15,403 nt of DNA, taken from contig SFQY01000050.1 of NCBI GenBank assembly GCA_004562395.1, positions 1 to 15,403 on the forward strand, in the 5' to 3' direction. Both the position numbers and the translations under genes were made by a program. The notes under the pieces were generated by a model. It worked only from the letters and a program-made list of their open reading frames with translations. It was not told the DNA's origin and did not search any database. This DNA is from a bacterium (GTDB taxonomy: Bacteria > Bacillota > Clostridia > Oscillospirales > Oscillospiraceae). Positions 1-7,569 of the stretch are shown here, one piece after another; the stretch's first letter is position 1, and every line of letters begins with the position of its first letter.

Positions 1-16
1 CCCGGGGGGAAGCTGG

Positions 17-50
17 CATGAAAATCCGCTCTTCGGAACGGATTTTCATG
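17..50. repeat. perfect 12-bp inverted repeat (hairpin)
   Basis: CATGAAAATCCG at 17-28 is repeated inverted at 39-50 around a 10-nt loop. No T-run follows on the + strand, so it is not a convincing terminator. It may be the end of a gene or a repeat lying left of the window. Function unknown. Confidence 0.5.
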
Positions 51-53
51 ACT

Positions 54-276
54 GATGAGGAACGGCGATATGTTCCGAATTTATATGCAGCTCGTTAAAT
101 AGGTACATGGAAAAGGCTGTACGGTTTCATTTGACTGCATTACGAATGGTAAGATGTCGCCGTTCCTCATCCGCCCCAGTGTGCGCACTGGGGCACCTTC
201 TCCTCAAGGAGAAGGCTTGGGAGCTACCGCGCCAGTGGAACCAGAAAACTGCCGTCATAAGGTAAACGATCATTTA
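54..276. repeat. interspersed hairpin repeat, copy A (divergent subfamily)
   Basis: No gene is visible in 1-423; most of the stretch is this repeat. GATGAGGAACGGCGATAT (54-71) returns inverted near 153-171 with one mismatch. It is followed by two stem-loops, CCCCAGTG/CACTGGGG (175-194) and CCTTCTCC/GGAGAAGG (197-214). The right end at 263-276 reads TAAACGATCATTTA, the terminal motif shared with the copies near 1643, 7570 and 15291. The inner hairpins differ from those copies, so this is a different subfamily or a composite. The left boundary is uncertain. Confidence 0.55.
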
Positions 277-348
277 GGAGTATGCAATGAAGCAGCGGTT
301 GCGAATACACCGAACGTGATTCGCGGTGGATCGTGGTTTTGAAAGGGG

Positions 349-372
349 GCAGGCCGGCGGTGTTGGGCCTGC
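349..372 (-). terminator. hairpin downstream of the metallopeptidase gene
   Basis: GCAGGCC (349-355) pairs with GGCCTGC (366-372) around a 10-nt loop, about 50 nt beyond the stop of the minus-strand gene at 424. Read on the minus strand, the hairpin is followed by CCCCCTTTC rather than a clean U-run. It is therefore only a weak candidate for the 3' end of that transcript. Confidence 0.35.
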
Positions 373-423
373 GTAAATCCTTGAGTGGATGACATGCTGC
401 TTTGAAGGTAAACCGGAAGGGGG

Positions 424-978
424 TCATTTTCCCAGTCTCGCGATCAGCGCAGGGCCGTGTTCCCGGAGCCATTGCCGGTGCTGCGGGTAGGAGGGCAGGA
501 TCCGTTCCACCTCCGCCCAGAAAAGGGGGGAGTGGTTCATCTGCTTCCTGTGGCAAAGCTCATGGACCACCACATAGTCCCGCACTCCGTCGGGGCAGAG
601 CATCAGCAGGCAGTTGAAGCTCAGGTTTCCTTCGGCGCTGCAGCTTCCCCACCGGGAGCGCTGGGCGCGGATGGTGATCCGGCCATAGCTTACCCCCACC
701 CTGGGGGCAAAGCGGGCCGCCCGGCCGGAGAGGTCCTCCCGGGCCTGCCGGGCCAGCTCCGTAAGCTCGTCCCGGGTGAGCAGAGGGAGCCGGGGGAGGG
801 CTTCCAGCTTCTCCAGATTCCGGCGGATCCAACCGGCCTTGCTCTCCACGAATGCCCGAATGTCCGCCTCCTTTGCCCGCCGGGGACACCGGACCAGGAC
901 TTCTCCCTGGGGGGTTATTTGTATTGCTACGGTTTTACGGCTGCTGCGCAAAACCCGGTAGGAAAGCTGCTGGTTCAT
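424..978 (-). CDS. YgjP-type (DUF45/WLM) zinc metallopeptidase
   Basis: Predicted cytosolic zinc-dependent peptidase of the YgjP/DUF45 family, 184 aa; the physiological substrate of this family is poorly defined. The family signature RSRWGSCS is at residues 107-114. The zinc motif HELCH is at 139-143, with Glu140 as presumed catalytic base, and the third ligand is probably His149 in the NHSPLFW stretch. The N-terminal third (about 1-60) is the usual strand-rich substrate domain. There is no signal peptide or membrane segment. The ATG at 978 is supported by AAAGGAG about 7 nt upstream and by a good promoter at 1032-1060. The gene is monocistronic in this view: hairpin and repeat DNA follow it, and a riboswitch promoter lies back to back upstream. 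The family call is secure; the biological role is not. Confidence 0.9.
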   Translation of the reverse strand: MNQQLSYRVLRSSRKTVAIQITPQGEVLVRCPRRAKEADIRAFVESKAGWIRRNLEKLEALPRLPLLTRDELTELARQAREDLSGRAARFAPRVGVSYGRITIRAQRSRWGSCSAEGNLSFNCLLMLCPDGVRDYVVVHELCHRKQMNHSPLFWAEVERILPSYPQHRQWLREHGPALIARLGK

Positions 979-1031
979 GGGAACGCTCCTTTCTGCGCTG
1001 TCCGCAGGGCGGGTTGTGGAAAAGTAACCCG

Positions 1032-1060
1032 ATTATAGGGCAGGGGGGCGGGGAAGTCAA
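1032..1060 (-). promoter_or_regulatory. sigma-A promoter of the metallopeptidase gene
   Basis: On the minus strand TTGACT (1055-1060) and TATAAT (1032-1037) are separated by exactly 17 bp, with the start codon 54 bp downstream of the -10. This is close to consensus. It lies back to back with the + strand promoter at 1093-1121. Confidence 0.8.
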
Positions 1061-1092
1061 GGAAGGTTTTTGCGGATCGACAAAAAATCCCC

Positions 1093-1121
1093 TTGCTTTT
1101 TCTGTCTGATGAGGTTATACT
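1093..1121 (+). promoter_or_regulatory. promoter driving the cobalamin riboswitch leader
   Basis: TTGCTT (1093-1098), a 17-bp spacer and TATACT (1116-1121) precede the riboswitch. Transcription would start near 1128, just ahead of the first aptamer helix. This supports the leader being, or having recently been, transcribed. Confidence 0.7.
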
Positions 1122-1127
1122 ATTCAC

Positions 1128-1340
1128 AGAAAAACGTACAGAGGCTCCGCCGCTGCAAAGGCCCAGGCCAGGCTCCGGAGCTACATAAGGGAATGGGGTG
1201 CGATGCCCCGCGTTGACCAACACCGTAAGTGTTGAGGATCCCGCCCGTTGGCGAAAGCCAGTCATTGGGGAAGACCTGAGAAGGCAGGACGGAGATCCGC
1301 TTGAAACACGAGCCGGGAGACCTGCTGGAACCGTCAGAAT
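1128..1340 (+). promoter_or_regulatory. cobalamin (B12) riboswitch aptamer
   Basis: The conserved blocks of the cobalamin class occur in order. AAGGGAA is at 1187-1193, followed by a GGGGTGCGATGCCCC helix that matches the GGTGnnAnnCC motif. CCCGCC comes next near 1240, then GCCAGTCA near 1257, then GGGGAAGACC near 1267. The B12 box AGCCGGGAGACCTGC is at 1311-1325. Such elements bind adenosyl- or aquo-cobalamin and shut off B12 transport or synthesis genes, or B12-independent isozymes. Here promoter, aptamer and terminator all look intact, but the next substantial + strand gene is argG, 2.5 kb away beyond a strong arg promoter. The riboswitch therefore appears orphaned. The exact aptamer edges are approximate. 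Confidence 0.85.
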
Positions 1341-1350
1341 GTTGCCTTGG

Positions 1351-1397
1351 AATGGTTATGGTAATTTTCGCTGGAAGTTACTATGACCATTTTTTTG
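1351..1397 (+). terminator. intrinsic terminator, expression platform of the B12 riboswitch
   Basis: A 19-nt arm (1351-1369) pairs with 1374-1391 across a GCTG loop. Pairing is near-complete, with several G-U pairs and one bulge, and seven T follow (1390-1396). It sits about 25 nt after the B12 box, the expected place for a ligand-controlled terminator. Confidence 0.8.
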
Positions 1398-1502
1398 TTT
1401 TCCTTTTCCCCAAATCCGTATATTACCGGCCCCGTGTACCCCCTTGCACGCTCTGCCGGTGGTAGATACGCTGTTTTGATTGCCCTTGAACAGCGAAAAT
1501 GA
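1383..1502 (+). other. 39-codon open frame inside and after the riboswitch terminator (doubtful)
   Basis: This is the only + strand open frame placed to be controlled by the B12 riboswitch. ATG lies in the 3' arm of the terminator hairpin, so the start would be sequestered when the terminator forms. A weak GGAAG lies about 6 nt upstream. The product begins MTIFLFSFSPNPYITG and ends ALEQRK, with no recognisable domain. The stop overlaps the foot of a strong hairpin (1499-1534). It could be a tiny regulated peptide, the 3' remnant of a deleted B12-regulated gene, or chance. I favour remnant or chance. Confidence 0.2.
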
Positions 1503-1534
1503 GCGCCGCCGTGTTGCCCCACGGCGGCGCTCAT
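1499..1534. terminator. strong 15-bp hairpin, probable terminator
   Basis: ATGAGCGCCGCCGTG (1499-1513) pairs perfectly with 1520-1534 around a 6-nt loop. On the minus strand it is followed by TTTT, on the + strand by AAATTTG. It could end the minus-strand yesL-acetyltransferase transcript or a lost + strand gene behind the riboswitch. A smaller stem (GGCGTAT, 1571-1577, with ATACGCC, 1584-1590) lies closer to the minus-strand gene and is followed on that strand, about 14 nt later, by six T. The 1400-1598 stretch holds nothing else I can identify. Confidence 0.5.
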
Positions 1535-1598
1535 AAATTTGTGCCTTAAGGAAAAAATCCACCGCTGCCCGGCGTATTTTCAGATACGCCCGAAGCAG

Positions 1599-1614
1599 AG
1601 CTTTTTTAGAAATA
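1599..1614. repeat. left 16-bp direct repeat flanking the inserted element
   Basis: AGCTTTTTTAGAAATA here is repeated exactly at 1872-1887. The right copy holds the stop codon and last two codons of the acetyltransferase gene, so the left copy looks like a duplicated insertion target. Confidence 0.65.
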
Positions 1615-1874
1615 TGCTTATCGGGTTGACTCAGCAAAGTCGTAAATGATCGTTTACGCTTCGTTGGTTGCTGTGAACGTACAGGGCTCCCTCTGATGAG
1701 GGAGCTGTCGCGAAGCGACTGAGGGAGAGAACATGTTCCGTCTTTTTCCGTATTTACCAGGGATGCGAAAGCTTTCAGGCTTTCTCTCCCCCAGTCAGCT
1801 TCGCTGACAGCCCCCTCGTCAGAGGGGGCCTTGGGGACGCTAAACGATCATTTCGCTGAGTTAAGCCGATAAGC
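1615..1874. mobile_element. MITE-like non-autonomous element, copy B
   Basis: No ORF of its own is convincing. The outer ends (1616-1635 and 1855-1874) are 20-bp inverted repeats matching at 18 positions and flanked by a 16-bp direct repeat. Inside, TAAATGATCGTTTA (1643-1656) and TAAACGATCATTT (1841-1853) form inner inverted ends. The left half carries a hairpin module, CTCCCTC-TGAT-GAGGGAG followed by TCGC-GAA-GCGA, and the right half carries a diverged copy of it in inverted orientation. The whole element can therefore fold as one large imperfect palindrome. The copies at 7570-7680 and 15291 onward share the left-half module almost exactly. Mobilisation would need a transposase in trans; none is in the window. 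Confidence 0.65.
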
Positions 1875-1887
1875 TTTTTTAGAAATA
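1872..1887. repeat. right 16-bp direct repeat, overlaps the acetyltransferase stop
   Basis: Exact copy of 1599-1614. Its first three bases overlap the element's outer inverted repeat, so the true target duplication may be 13 bp (TTTTTTAGAAATA). On the minus strand it reads TAT TTC TAA, the Tyr-Phe-stop end of the acetyltransferase. Confidence 0.65.
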
Positions 1888-3063
1888 GTCCGTGATCATC
1901 AGGGGCTTGCGGTAAAAGACCTGGGACAGGGCTTCCGTTTCCTGGCGGATTTCCAGTCCCGGGAAGGTGTACCGGGCTTCCTCAAAGCCGCACACGCCGG
2001 CGATGAGGGCAGAGAAGGTGGAGACGGTCATCACGGCGTCGGCCTCCCCCTGGCACCGGGTCACGGAGGCGGCCTGTCCGTCGCGAAAACAGACGGTGAA
2101 GAGGCCGTTGTTTTCCGGGATCTGGGGATCCTGGATCTCCAGTGTCACCCTTCCGCTGCCGCGGTACTGGGCTTTTTCCAGCACACTTTGGACGTTGATG
2201 ACCCGAACCATGCCGGAGCTGGCCAGCAGATTCCATTTGACGGCTCCCAGGGACCATTCGCCCAGCAGATACTGCAGAGCGGGGATTGCCGGAGTCTGGA
2301 ACCGAACGTGGGCGTGATCCGATGCAAAGGCTTGGAACAGCGCCATCAGACCGGCAAAGCCCTCCTTGTCCGTAAAGCAGAAACGGCTGCACAGAAGATC
2401 CCGTCCGCCGCCGTCGGCTGCGCGGAAGGTGGTGTAGGCTCTGGGGGTGCCCCGGGAATCAAAGCAGACATAGGTGAATTCCTGGCTGACGGCGGGATCG
2501 GCCTGATCCGCCCAGGCGTAGTCCGAGGGCTTGTGCCGGACCATCATGTTGAAATGATCCTCCCATACCGCGTCCACGGCCCGGATGGCCCCGGCCATGG
2601 GGCGGTGCTTTTCCGCCAGACAAAAGCGCAGCCCGGTTTCCGGCGGGGCCAGCTGCGTAAGATCCACTTCCCAGCCGTACTTCTGTACACAGCAGGCGTA
2701 GCCGAATTTCCGGTAGTAAGCGGTGGAGAAGGGATAGAGGAAGGAAAAGTCGTATCCGGTCCCATACAGCTCCGGCAGCGCAGCCTGGAAACAGGCCCGG
2801 ATCCCACCCCGGCGGCGGTACTGGGGCAGAGTGGCCACCCCGCCGACACCGCCCATGGTGCACACCTTGCCGTCGAACCGGATGTGATAATCCGAAATGG
2901 TGAAGGTACTCATCATCTGCCCGTCTTCGTCAAATGCCGCCCAGTGGGCGGCATCGTCCGTTTCCGGGTCGATGGGGCAGTTGGAATAGGGCTGTTCAAA
3001 GCAGATGGCAAACAGCTCGTTGACCCGGCGGGCTTCCTCCGGGAGGGTTTTGCGTACGATCAA
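1879..3063 (-). CDS. Eis-like GNAT N-acetyltransferase with C-terminal SCP2-type domain
   Basis: Predicted cytosolic acetyl-CoA-dependent N-acetyltransferase of the Eis/two-GNAT family, 394 aa, full length. The acetyl-CoA-binding segment is GGVGGVATLPQYRRRGGI at residues 71-88. The family PFxxxYYRKFGY motif at 111-122 holds the Tyr that acts as general acid in mycobacterial Eis. The middle is a degenerate second GNAT fold and the last ~110 residues resemble a sterol-carrier-type domain. The protein ends in Tyr-Phe; in Eis the terminal Phe carboxylate is the general base, so the exact C-terminus should matter. The start is TTG at 3061-3063, which overlaps the stop of the upstream yesL-like gene (TTGA) and has AAGGAGGA 9 nt upstream, so translation is probably coupled. 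The substrate is unknown: Eis acetylates aminoglycosides and polyamines, but homologues in gut Firmicutes are uncharacterised. A MITE-like element lies at its 3' end. Confidence 0.85.
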   Translation of the reverse strand: MIVRKTLPEEARRVNELFAICFEQPYSNCPIDPETDDAAHWAAFDEDGQMMSTFTISDYHIRFDGKVCTMGGVGGVATLPQYRRRGGIRACFQAALPELYGTGYDFSFLYPFSTAYYRKFGYACCVQKYGWEVDLTQLAPPETGLRFCLAEKHRPMAGAIRAVDAVWEDHFNMMVRHKPSDYAWADQADPAVSQEFTYVCFDSRGTPRAYTTFRAADGGGRDLLCSRFCFTDKEGFAGLMALFQAFASDHAHVRFQTPAIPALQYLLGEWSLGAVKWNLLASSGMVRVINVQSVLEKAQYRGSGRVTLEIQDPQIPENNGLFTVCFRDGQAASVTRCQGEADAVMTVSTFSALIAGVCGFEEARYTFPGLEIRQETEALSQVFYRKPLMITDYF

Positions 3064-3689
3064 GGCTGCTCATCCTCCTTTTCCAGAAAAGGGGCGAAGA
3101 CCTTGCTCAGGATCCGCACATTGAGATAGGAGGCGGCGGAAAAATACAGGAGGATCCACAGAATTCCGATTTTTAGAAATGCATAAAAATTCATGTAAAG
3201 CAGAATCCATGGGAAGAAATTGACAGCGGTGATCAGGATGGATTTGGGCAGGTACGCGATGCTCAGCAGAACGGCGTTGCGCAGCGTGCCCATGATGCTG
3301 TTTTGAAACTGGCTCAGCAGGGGGAAAACATAGCCAAAGGTCATGCCGATCAGAACCAGCAGCGCTGTGAAGGGGATGTAAGCATAGTGCATCGGGCCGC
3401 TCTGGACCGAGAACAGGAGAATATTGAAGCAGCAGCCGGTTCCGCACAGGGCCAGCAGCAGCCACAGCAGGGTGCTTTGCCGGAAATTATCCCGGAATGC
3501 CCGGAAATAAGTGCGGACAAGTCCCCCTTCCCGCTCTGTATCCATGCGGATACAGACGGTATTCAGCGCCGTATTGGCCGCGCCGATGGTGATGATTGGC
3601 AGACAGGTCAGCAGAAACAGCAGATTCAGGATCATCAGGTCGCTGAGCCGGTTCAGGGTCTGCATAAACTTGGAATCCAGGGAAAACAT
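3060..3689 (-). CDS. YesL-like (DUF624) integral membrane protein
   Basis: Small membrane protein of 209 aa. Hydrophobic segments lie near residues 18-40, 72-95, 103-125, 138-160 and 168-190, giving about five helices. The N-terminal LxxLxDLMILNLLFLLTCLP...TIGAANTAL stretch is the DUF624 signature. Family members often lie beside carbohydrate ABC transporters or two-component systems, but the function is unknown and no such neighbours are here. An open frame extends 49 codons further upstream, but ATG at 3689 is chosen because AAGGAGGG lies 5 nt before it and the promoter (3720-3748) lies inside that extension. The stop overlaps the TTG start of the acetyltransferase by 4 nt, making a two-gene operon. 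Confidence 0.85.
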   Translation of the reverse strand: MFSLDSKFMQTLNRLSDLMILNLLFLLTCLPIITIGAANTALNTVCIRMDTEREGGLVRTYFRAFRDNFRQSTLLWLLLALCGTGCCFNILLFSVQSGPMHYAYIPFTALLVLIGMTFGYVFPLLSQFQNSIMGTLRNAVLLSIAYLPKSILITAVNFFPWILLYMNFYAFLKIGILWILLYFSAASYLNVRILSKVFAPFLEKEDEQP

Positions 3690-3719
3690 GGAATCCCTCC
3701 TTGTGGGTGATATAGGTAT

Positions 3720-3748
3720 AGTATACCGAAATCGGCAGGCCATTTCAA
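3720..3748 (-). promoter_or_regulatory. promoter of the yesL-acetyltransferase operon
   Basis: On the minus strand TTGAAA (3743-3748) is followed after 17 bp by TATACT (3720-3725), 30 bp before the start at 3689. It diverges from the arg promoter about 125 bp away. Confidence 0.8.
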
Positions 3749-3873
3749 TGGCTTTTCCCAAAAAGACCAGGGGTATTTTGTGAATATTACCTGTAGGGGG
3801 GAAGGGGGAAACCAGAGGCTGCGTGCAAAATGCCAAAAATGAATTCCGGATGAAAATTTATCCAGTTTTTACG

Positions 3874-3902
3874 TTGACAAATGCAGGCCCGGAGAGTATA
3901 AT
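3874..3902 (+). promoter_or_regulatory. perfect-consensus promoter of the arginine operon
   Basis: TTGACA (3874-3879), a 17-bp spacer and TATAAT (3897-3902) match the vegetative consensus at all twelve positions. The start site should fall near 3909, giving a leader of about 47 nt before argG. A promoter this strong needs a repressor, which points to the palindrome at 3926-3940. Confidence 0.9.
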
Positions 3903-3925
3903 CCCTGTATTAATAACCACAGAAA

Positions 3926-3940
3926 ATGAATAAAATTCAT
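3926..3940. promoter_or_regulatory. ARG-box-like palindrome, probable ArgR/AhrC operator
   Basis: ATGAATAAAATTCAT is a perfect 15-bp palindrome at about +18 to +32 of the arg transcript, just upstream of the argG ribosome site. The ArgR/AhrC ARG box is TGAAT-N4-ATTCA; here the same arms have N3, one base short. TGAAT-type half-sites also occur at 3781, 3840 and 3851. Repression by arginine-loaded ArgR is inferred; argR itself is not in the window. Confidence 0.6.
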
Positions 3941-3955
3941 TCGGAGGTAATAAAA

Positions 3956-5173
<1,218 letters not shown>

Positions 5174-5180
5174 AGAACAT

Positions 5181-5206
5181 TTTCTGTCCGATAAACGATC
5201 CTTTAC
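5181..5206. repeat. remnant of the interspersed repeat end (argG-argH gap)
   Basis: TAAACGATCCTTTAC at 5192-5206, preceded by CTGTCCG, resembles the right end of the copy at 7570-7680 (GTTCCG then AACGATCATTTA). Only one end is present, so this is a decayed fragment. The rest of the 5174-5271 gap shows no terminator. Confidence 0.4.
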
Positions 5207-5271
5207 ACAAGAAAGATAAGCGCGACTGAATAGTCACCATTTTATCAGAAGAGAATTCGAGGGTTTTGACT

Positions 5272-6645
5272 ATGCCGAAACTATGGGCCGGGCGGACTTC
5301 CGGCGTGACGGACAGCGTGGCGGATGATTTCAATTCCTCCATCCGCTTCGACTGTAAAATGTATAAGCAGGATATCACCGGTTCCATGGCCCACGCCGCC
5401 ATGCTGGGAGCCAAGGGGATCATTTCCAGGCAGGAATCGGAGCAGCTCATCGACGGGCTCCAGGGCATTCTGGATGACCTGGAATCCGGCGCTCTGGAGA
5501 TTGACCTGAGCTGCGAGGACATTCACATGTTTGTGGAGCAGGTCCTGACGGCACGGCTGGGGGATGTGGGCAGAAAGCTCCATACTGCCCGGAGCCGGAA
5601 CGACCAGGTGGCTCTGGACTTGAGAATGTACCTGCGGGGCCAGATTGACGAGATCACGGAGCTTGTGAAGGATGTTCTGAAGGCCATTGTGGATCAGGCT
5701 GAGGAAAACCGCGGCGTCATTATGCCGGGGTATACCCACCTGCAGCGGGCGCAGCCCATTCTCTTTTCCCATCACCTGATGGCCTACGCCATGATGCTCC
5801 TGCGGGATCTGGACCGGCTGGCGGACTGCCGGAAGCGGATGAACCTGTCGCCCATCGGCTGCTGCGCCCTGGCAGGCACCACCTACGATACCGACCGCCG
5901 GTTTGAGGCGGAGCGGCTGGGCTTCGACGGCGTCGTCCAAAACAGCATTGACGGCGTCTCCGACCGGGATTTCTGCCTGGAGCTGATGAGCTGCCTGTCT
6001 CTGCTGATGATGCATCTGAGCCGCTTCTCCGAGGAGATCATCCTGTGGGCAAGCTGGGAATTCAAGTTTATTGAGCTGAGCGATGCCTATACCACCGGCT
6101 CCTCCATCATGCCCCAGAAGAAAAACCCGGATATGGCGGAGCTGGTCCGGGGCAAGACCGGCCGGGTCTACGGCGACCTGATGGGCCTGCTCACCACCCT
6201 GAAGGGCCTGCCCCTGGCCTACAACAAGGATATGCAGGAGGACAAGGAGGCCGTGTTCGACGCGGTGGATACGGTGAAGATGTGTCTGAAGGTCTTCGCT
6301 CCCATGCTGGCCACCCTGTCCACCAAACCGGAAAATATGAAAAAGGCAGCCCAGGGTGGTTTCATCAACGCCACGGATCTGGCCGATTATCTGGTGAAAA
6401 AGGGAATGCCCTTCCGCAGCGCCTACAAAATCTCCGGCCAGATCGTGGCCAAGTGCATCGCCGAAGGGTATGTGCTGGAGACCCTGCCCCTGAGCGAATA
6501 CCAGGCCTTCAGCCTGCTGTTCGGAGAGGACCTCTATTCCGAAATCGATCTGACGGCCTGCGTGGAAAAACGCATTTCCGAGGGCGGTACCTCTGCCGCC
6601 TCCGTGGAGGCCCAGATCGCTTATGTGAAGGAGAAGCTGGCATGA
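5272..6645 (+). CDS. argH: argininosuccinate lyase
   Basis: Splits argininosuccinate into arginine and fumarate, the final pathway step; homotetrameric member of the fumarase/aspartase superfamily. 457 aa, normal length. Signatures are HTARSRNDQV at residues 104-113, GYTHLQRAQP at 153-162 and the superfamily loop GSSIMPQKKNPD at 276-287, whose serine is the catalytic acid/base in this family. ATG 5272 is preferred over the in-frame TTG at 5266 because GAGGG at 5259-5263 is 8 nt from the ATG but only 2 nt from the TTG. Its stop overlaps the argC start (ATGA), so the two are translationally coupled. Confidence 0.97.
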   Translation: MPKLWAGRTSGVTDSVADDFNSSIRFDCKMYKQDITGSMAHAAMLGAKGIISRQESEQLIDGLQGILDDLESGALEIDLSCEDIHMFVEQVLTARLGDVGRKLHTARSRNDQVALDLRMYLRGQIDEITELVKDVLKAIVDQAEENRGVIMPGYTHLQRAQPILFSHHLMAYAMMLLRDLDRLADCRKRMNLSPIGCCALAGTTYDTDRRFEAERLGFDGVVQNSIDGVSDRDFCLELMSCLSLLMMHLSRFSEEIILWASWEFKFIELSDAYTTGSSIMPQKKNPDMAELVRGKTGRVYGDLMGLLTTLKGLPLAYNKDMQEDKEAVFDAVDTVKMCLKVFAPMLATLSTKPENMKKAAQGGFINATDLADYLVKKGMPFRSAYKISGQIVAKCIAEGYVLETLPLSEYQAFSLLFGEDLYSEIDLTACVEKRISEGGTSAASVEAQIAYVKEKLA

Positions 6646-7559
6646 CCAAGGTATTCATTGACGGCAGCGCCGGAACCACCGGCCTGCGGATCGTCCAGCG
6701 GCTCAGCGGCCGGAAGGACCTGACTCTGCTGACCCTCAGTGAAGCCCTTCGCAAGGACCCCGGAGCGCGGCGCGGGATGATGAATCAGGCGGACGTGGTT
6801 TTCCTGTGCCTGCCGGACAAGGCGGCCATGGAGGCGGTGCCGCTGGTGGAAAACCCCGCCACGGCGGTCATCGACACCTCCACGGCCCACCGGACGGCGG
6901 AGGGCTGGGCCTATGGCTTCCCGGAGCTGTCGGAGGCTCACCGGAGCGCCGTCCGCCGGGGCAAGCGCATTGCGAATCCCGGCTGCCACGCCAGCGGCTT
7001 CATCGCTTCTGTGTACCCTTTGGTCAGCCATGGGGTGGTTCCAAAGGATTTCCCTCTGACCGCCTATTCTCTGACAGGTTATTCCGGCGGCGGTAAAAGC
7101 CTTATCGCGGAATATGAGGATCCCAACCGGGACCCAAGGCATGAAAGCCACCGGATCTACGGAACCTCCCTGACCCATAAGCATCTGCCGGAAATGCAGA
7201 AGGTCTGCGGTCTGACCCGTCCCCCTGTCTTTTCTCCGGTGCTGGGAGACTTCTACGCGGGCATGGCCACCACGGTCCTGCTGCCGGGGTTTGACGCGGC
7301 AAAGGTCTGGGAATGCCTGCAGGATCACTATTCCGGGGAGCGCCTGGTCACCGTGGCGCCTTTGGGAGGGGATGAGGCTGTGATCTATGCCGATACTCTG
7401 GCCGGAAAGGACACCATGCGTCTGCTGGTCAGCGGACATGAGGACCAGACCATGGTCACAACTCTGTTTGACAACCTGGGCAAGGGTGCCTCCGGAGCGG
7501 CGATCCAGAATATGAATATCCTGCTGGGCCTGGACGAGACAACCGGACTGCAGAGATAG
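6642..7559 (+). CDS. argC: N-acetyl-gamma-glutamyl-phosphate reductase, short (type 2) form
   Basis: Reduces N-acetylglutamyl-5-phosphate with NADPH to the semialdehyde, the third pathway step. The 305-aa product matches the shorter, less common ArgC class (the Agrobacterium-like form) rather than the ~345-aa common one. It begins with the FIDGSAGTTGLRI nucleotide-binding loop (5-17), has the active-site Cys115 in NPGCHASG, GYSGGGK at 146-152 and HKHLPEM at 179-185. Start is ATG 6642, inside the argH stop as ATGA, with AAGGAG 8 nt upstream. It is separated from argJ by 186 nt, mostly taken up by a repeat. The open frame runs on upstream into argH but lacks a better start. Confidence 0.95.
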   Translation: MTKVFIDGSAGTTGLRIVQRLSGRKDLTLLTLSEALRKDPGARRGMMNQADVVFLCLPDKAAMEAVPLVENPATAVIDTSTAHRTAEGWAYGFPELSEAHRSAVRRGKRIANPGCHASGFIASVYPLVSHGVVPKDFPLTAYSLTGYSGGGKSLIAEYEDPNRDPRHESHRIYGTSLTHKHLPEMQKVCGLTRPPVFSPVLGDFYAGMATTVLLPGFDAAKVWECLQDHYSGERLVTVAPLGGDEAVIYADTLAGKDTMRLLVSGHEDQTMVTTLFDNLGKGASGAAIQNMNILLGLDETTGLQR

Positions 7560-7569
7560 GTTGTTTTGG

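Noticed and set aside
457..1038. 193-codon plus-strand open frame opposite the metallopeptidase
   Set aside because: Antisense shadow; the minus-strand gene has HELCH and RSRWGSCS plus a promoter and ribosome site.
1356..1637. 93-codon minus-strand open frame between the MITE and the riboswitch
   Set aside because: It runs through the inserted element's end, a strong hairpin and the riboswitch terminator, and has no ribosome site or domain.
2188..3129. 313-codon plus-strand open frame opposite the acetyltransferase
   Set aside because: Antisense shadow of a gene with clear family motifs, start and operon context.
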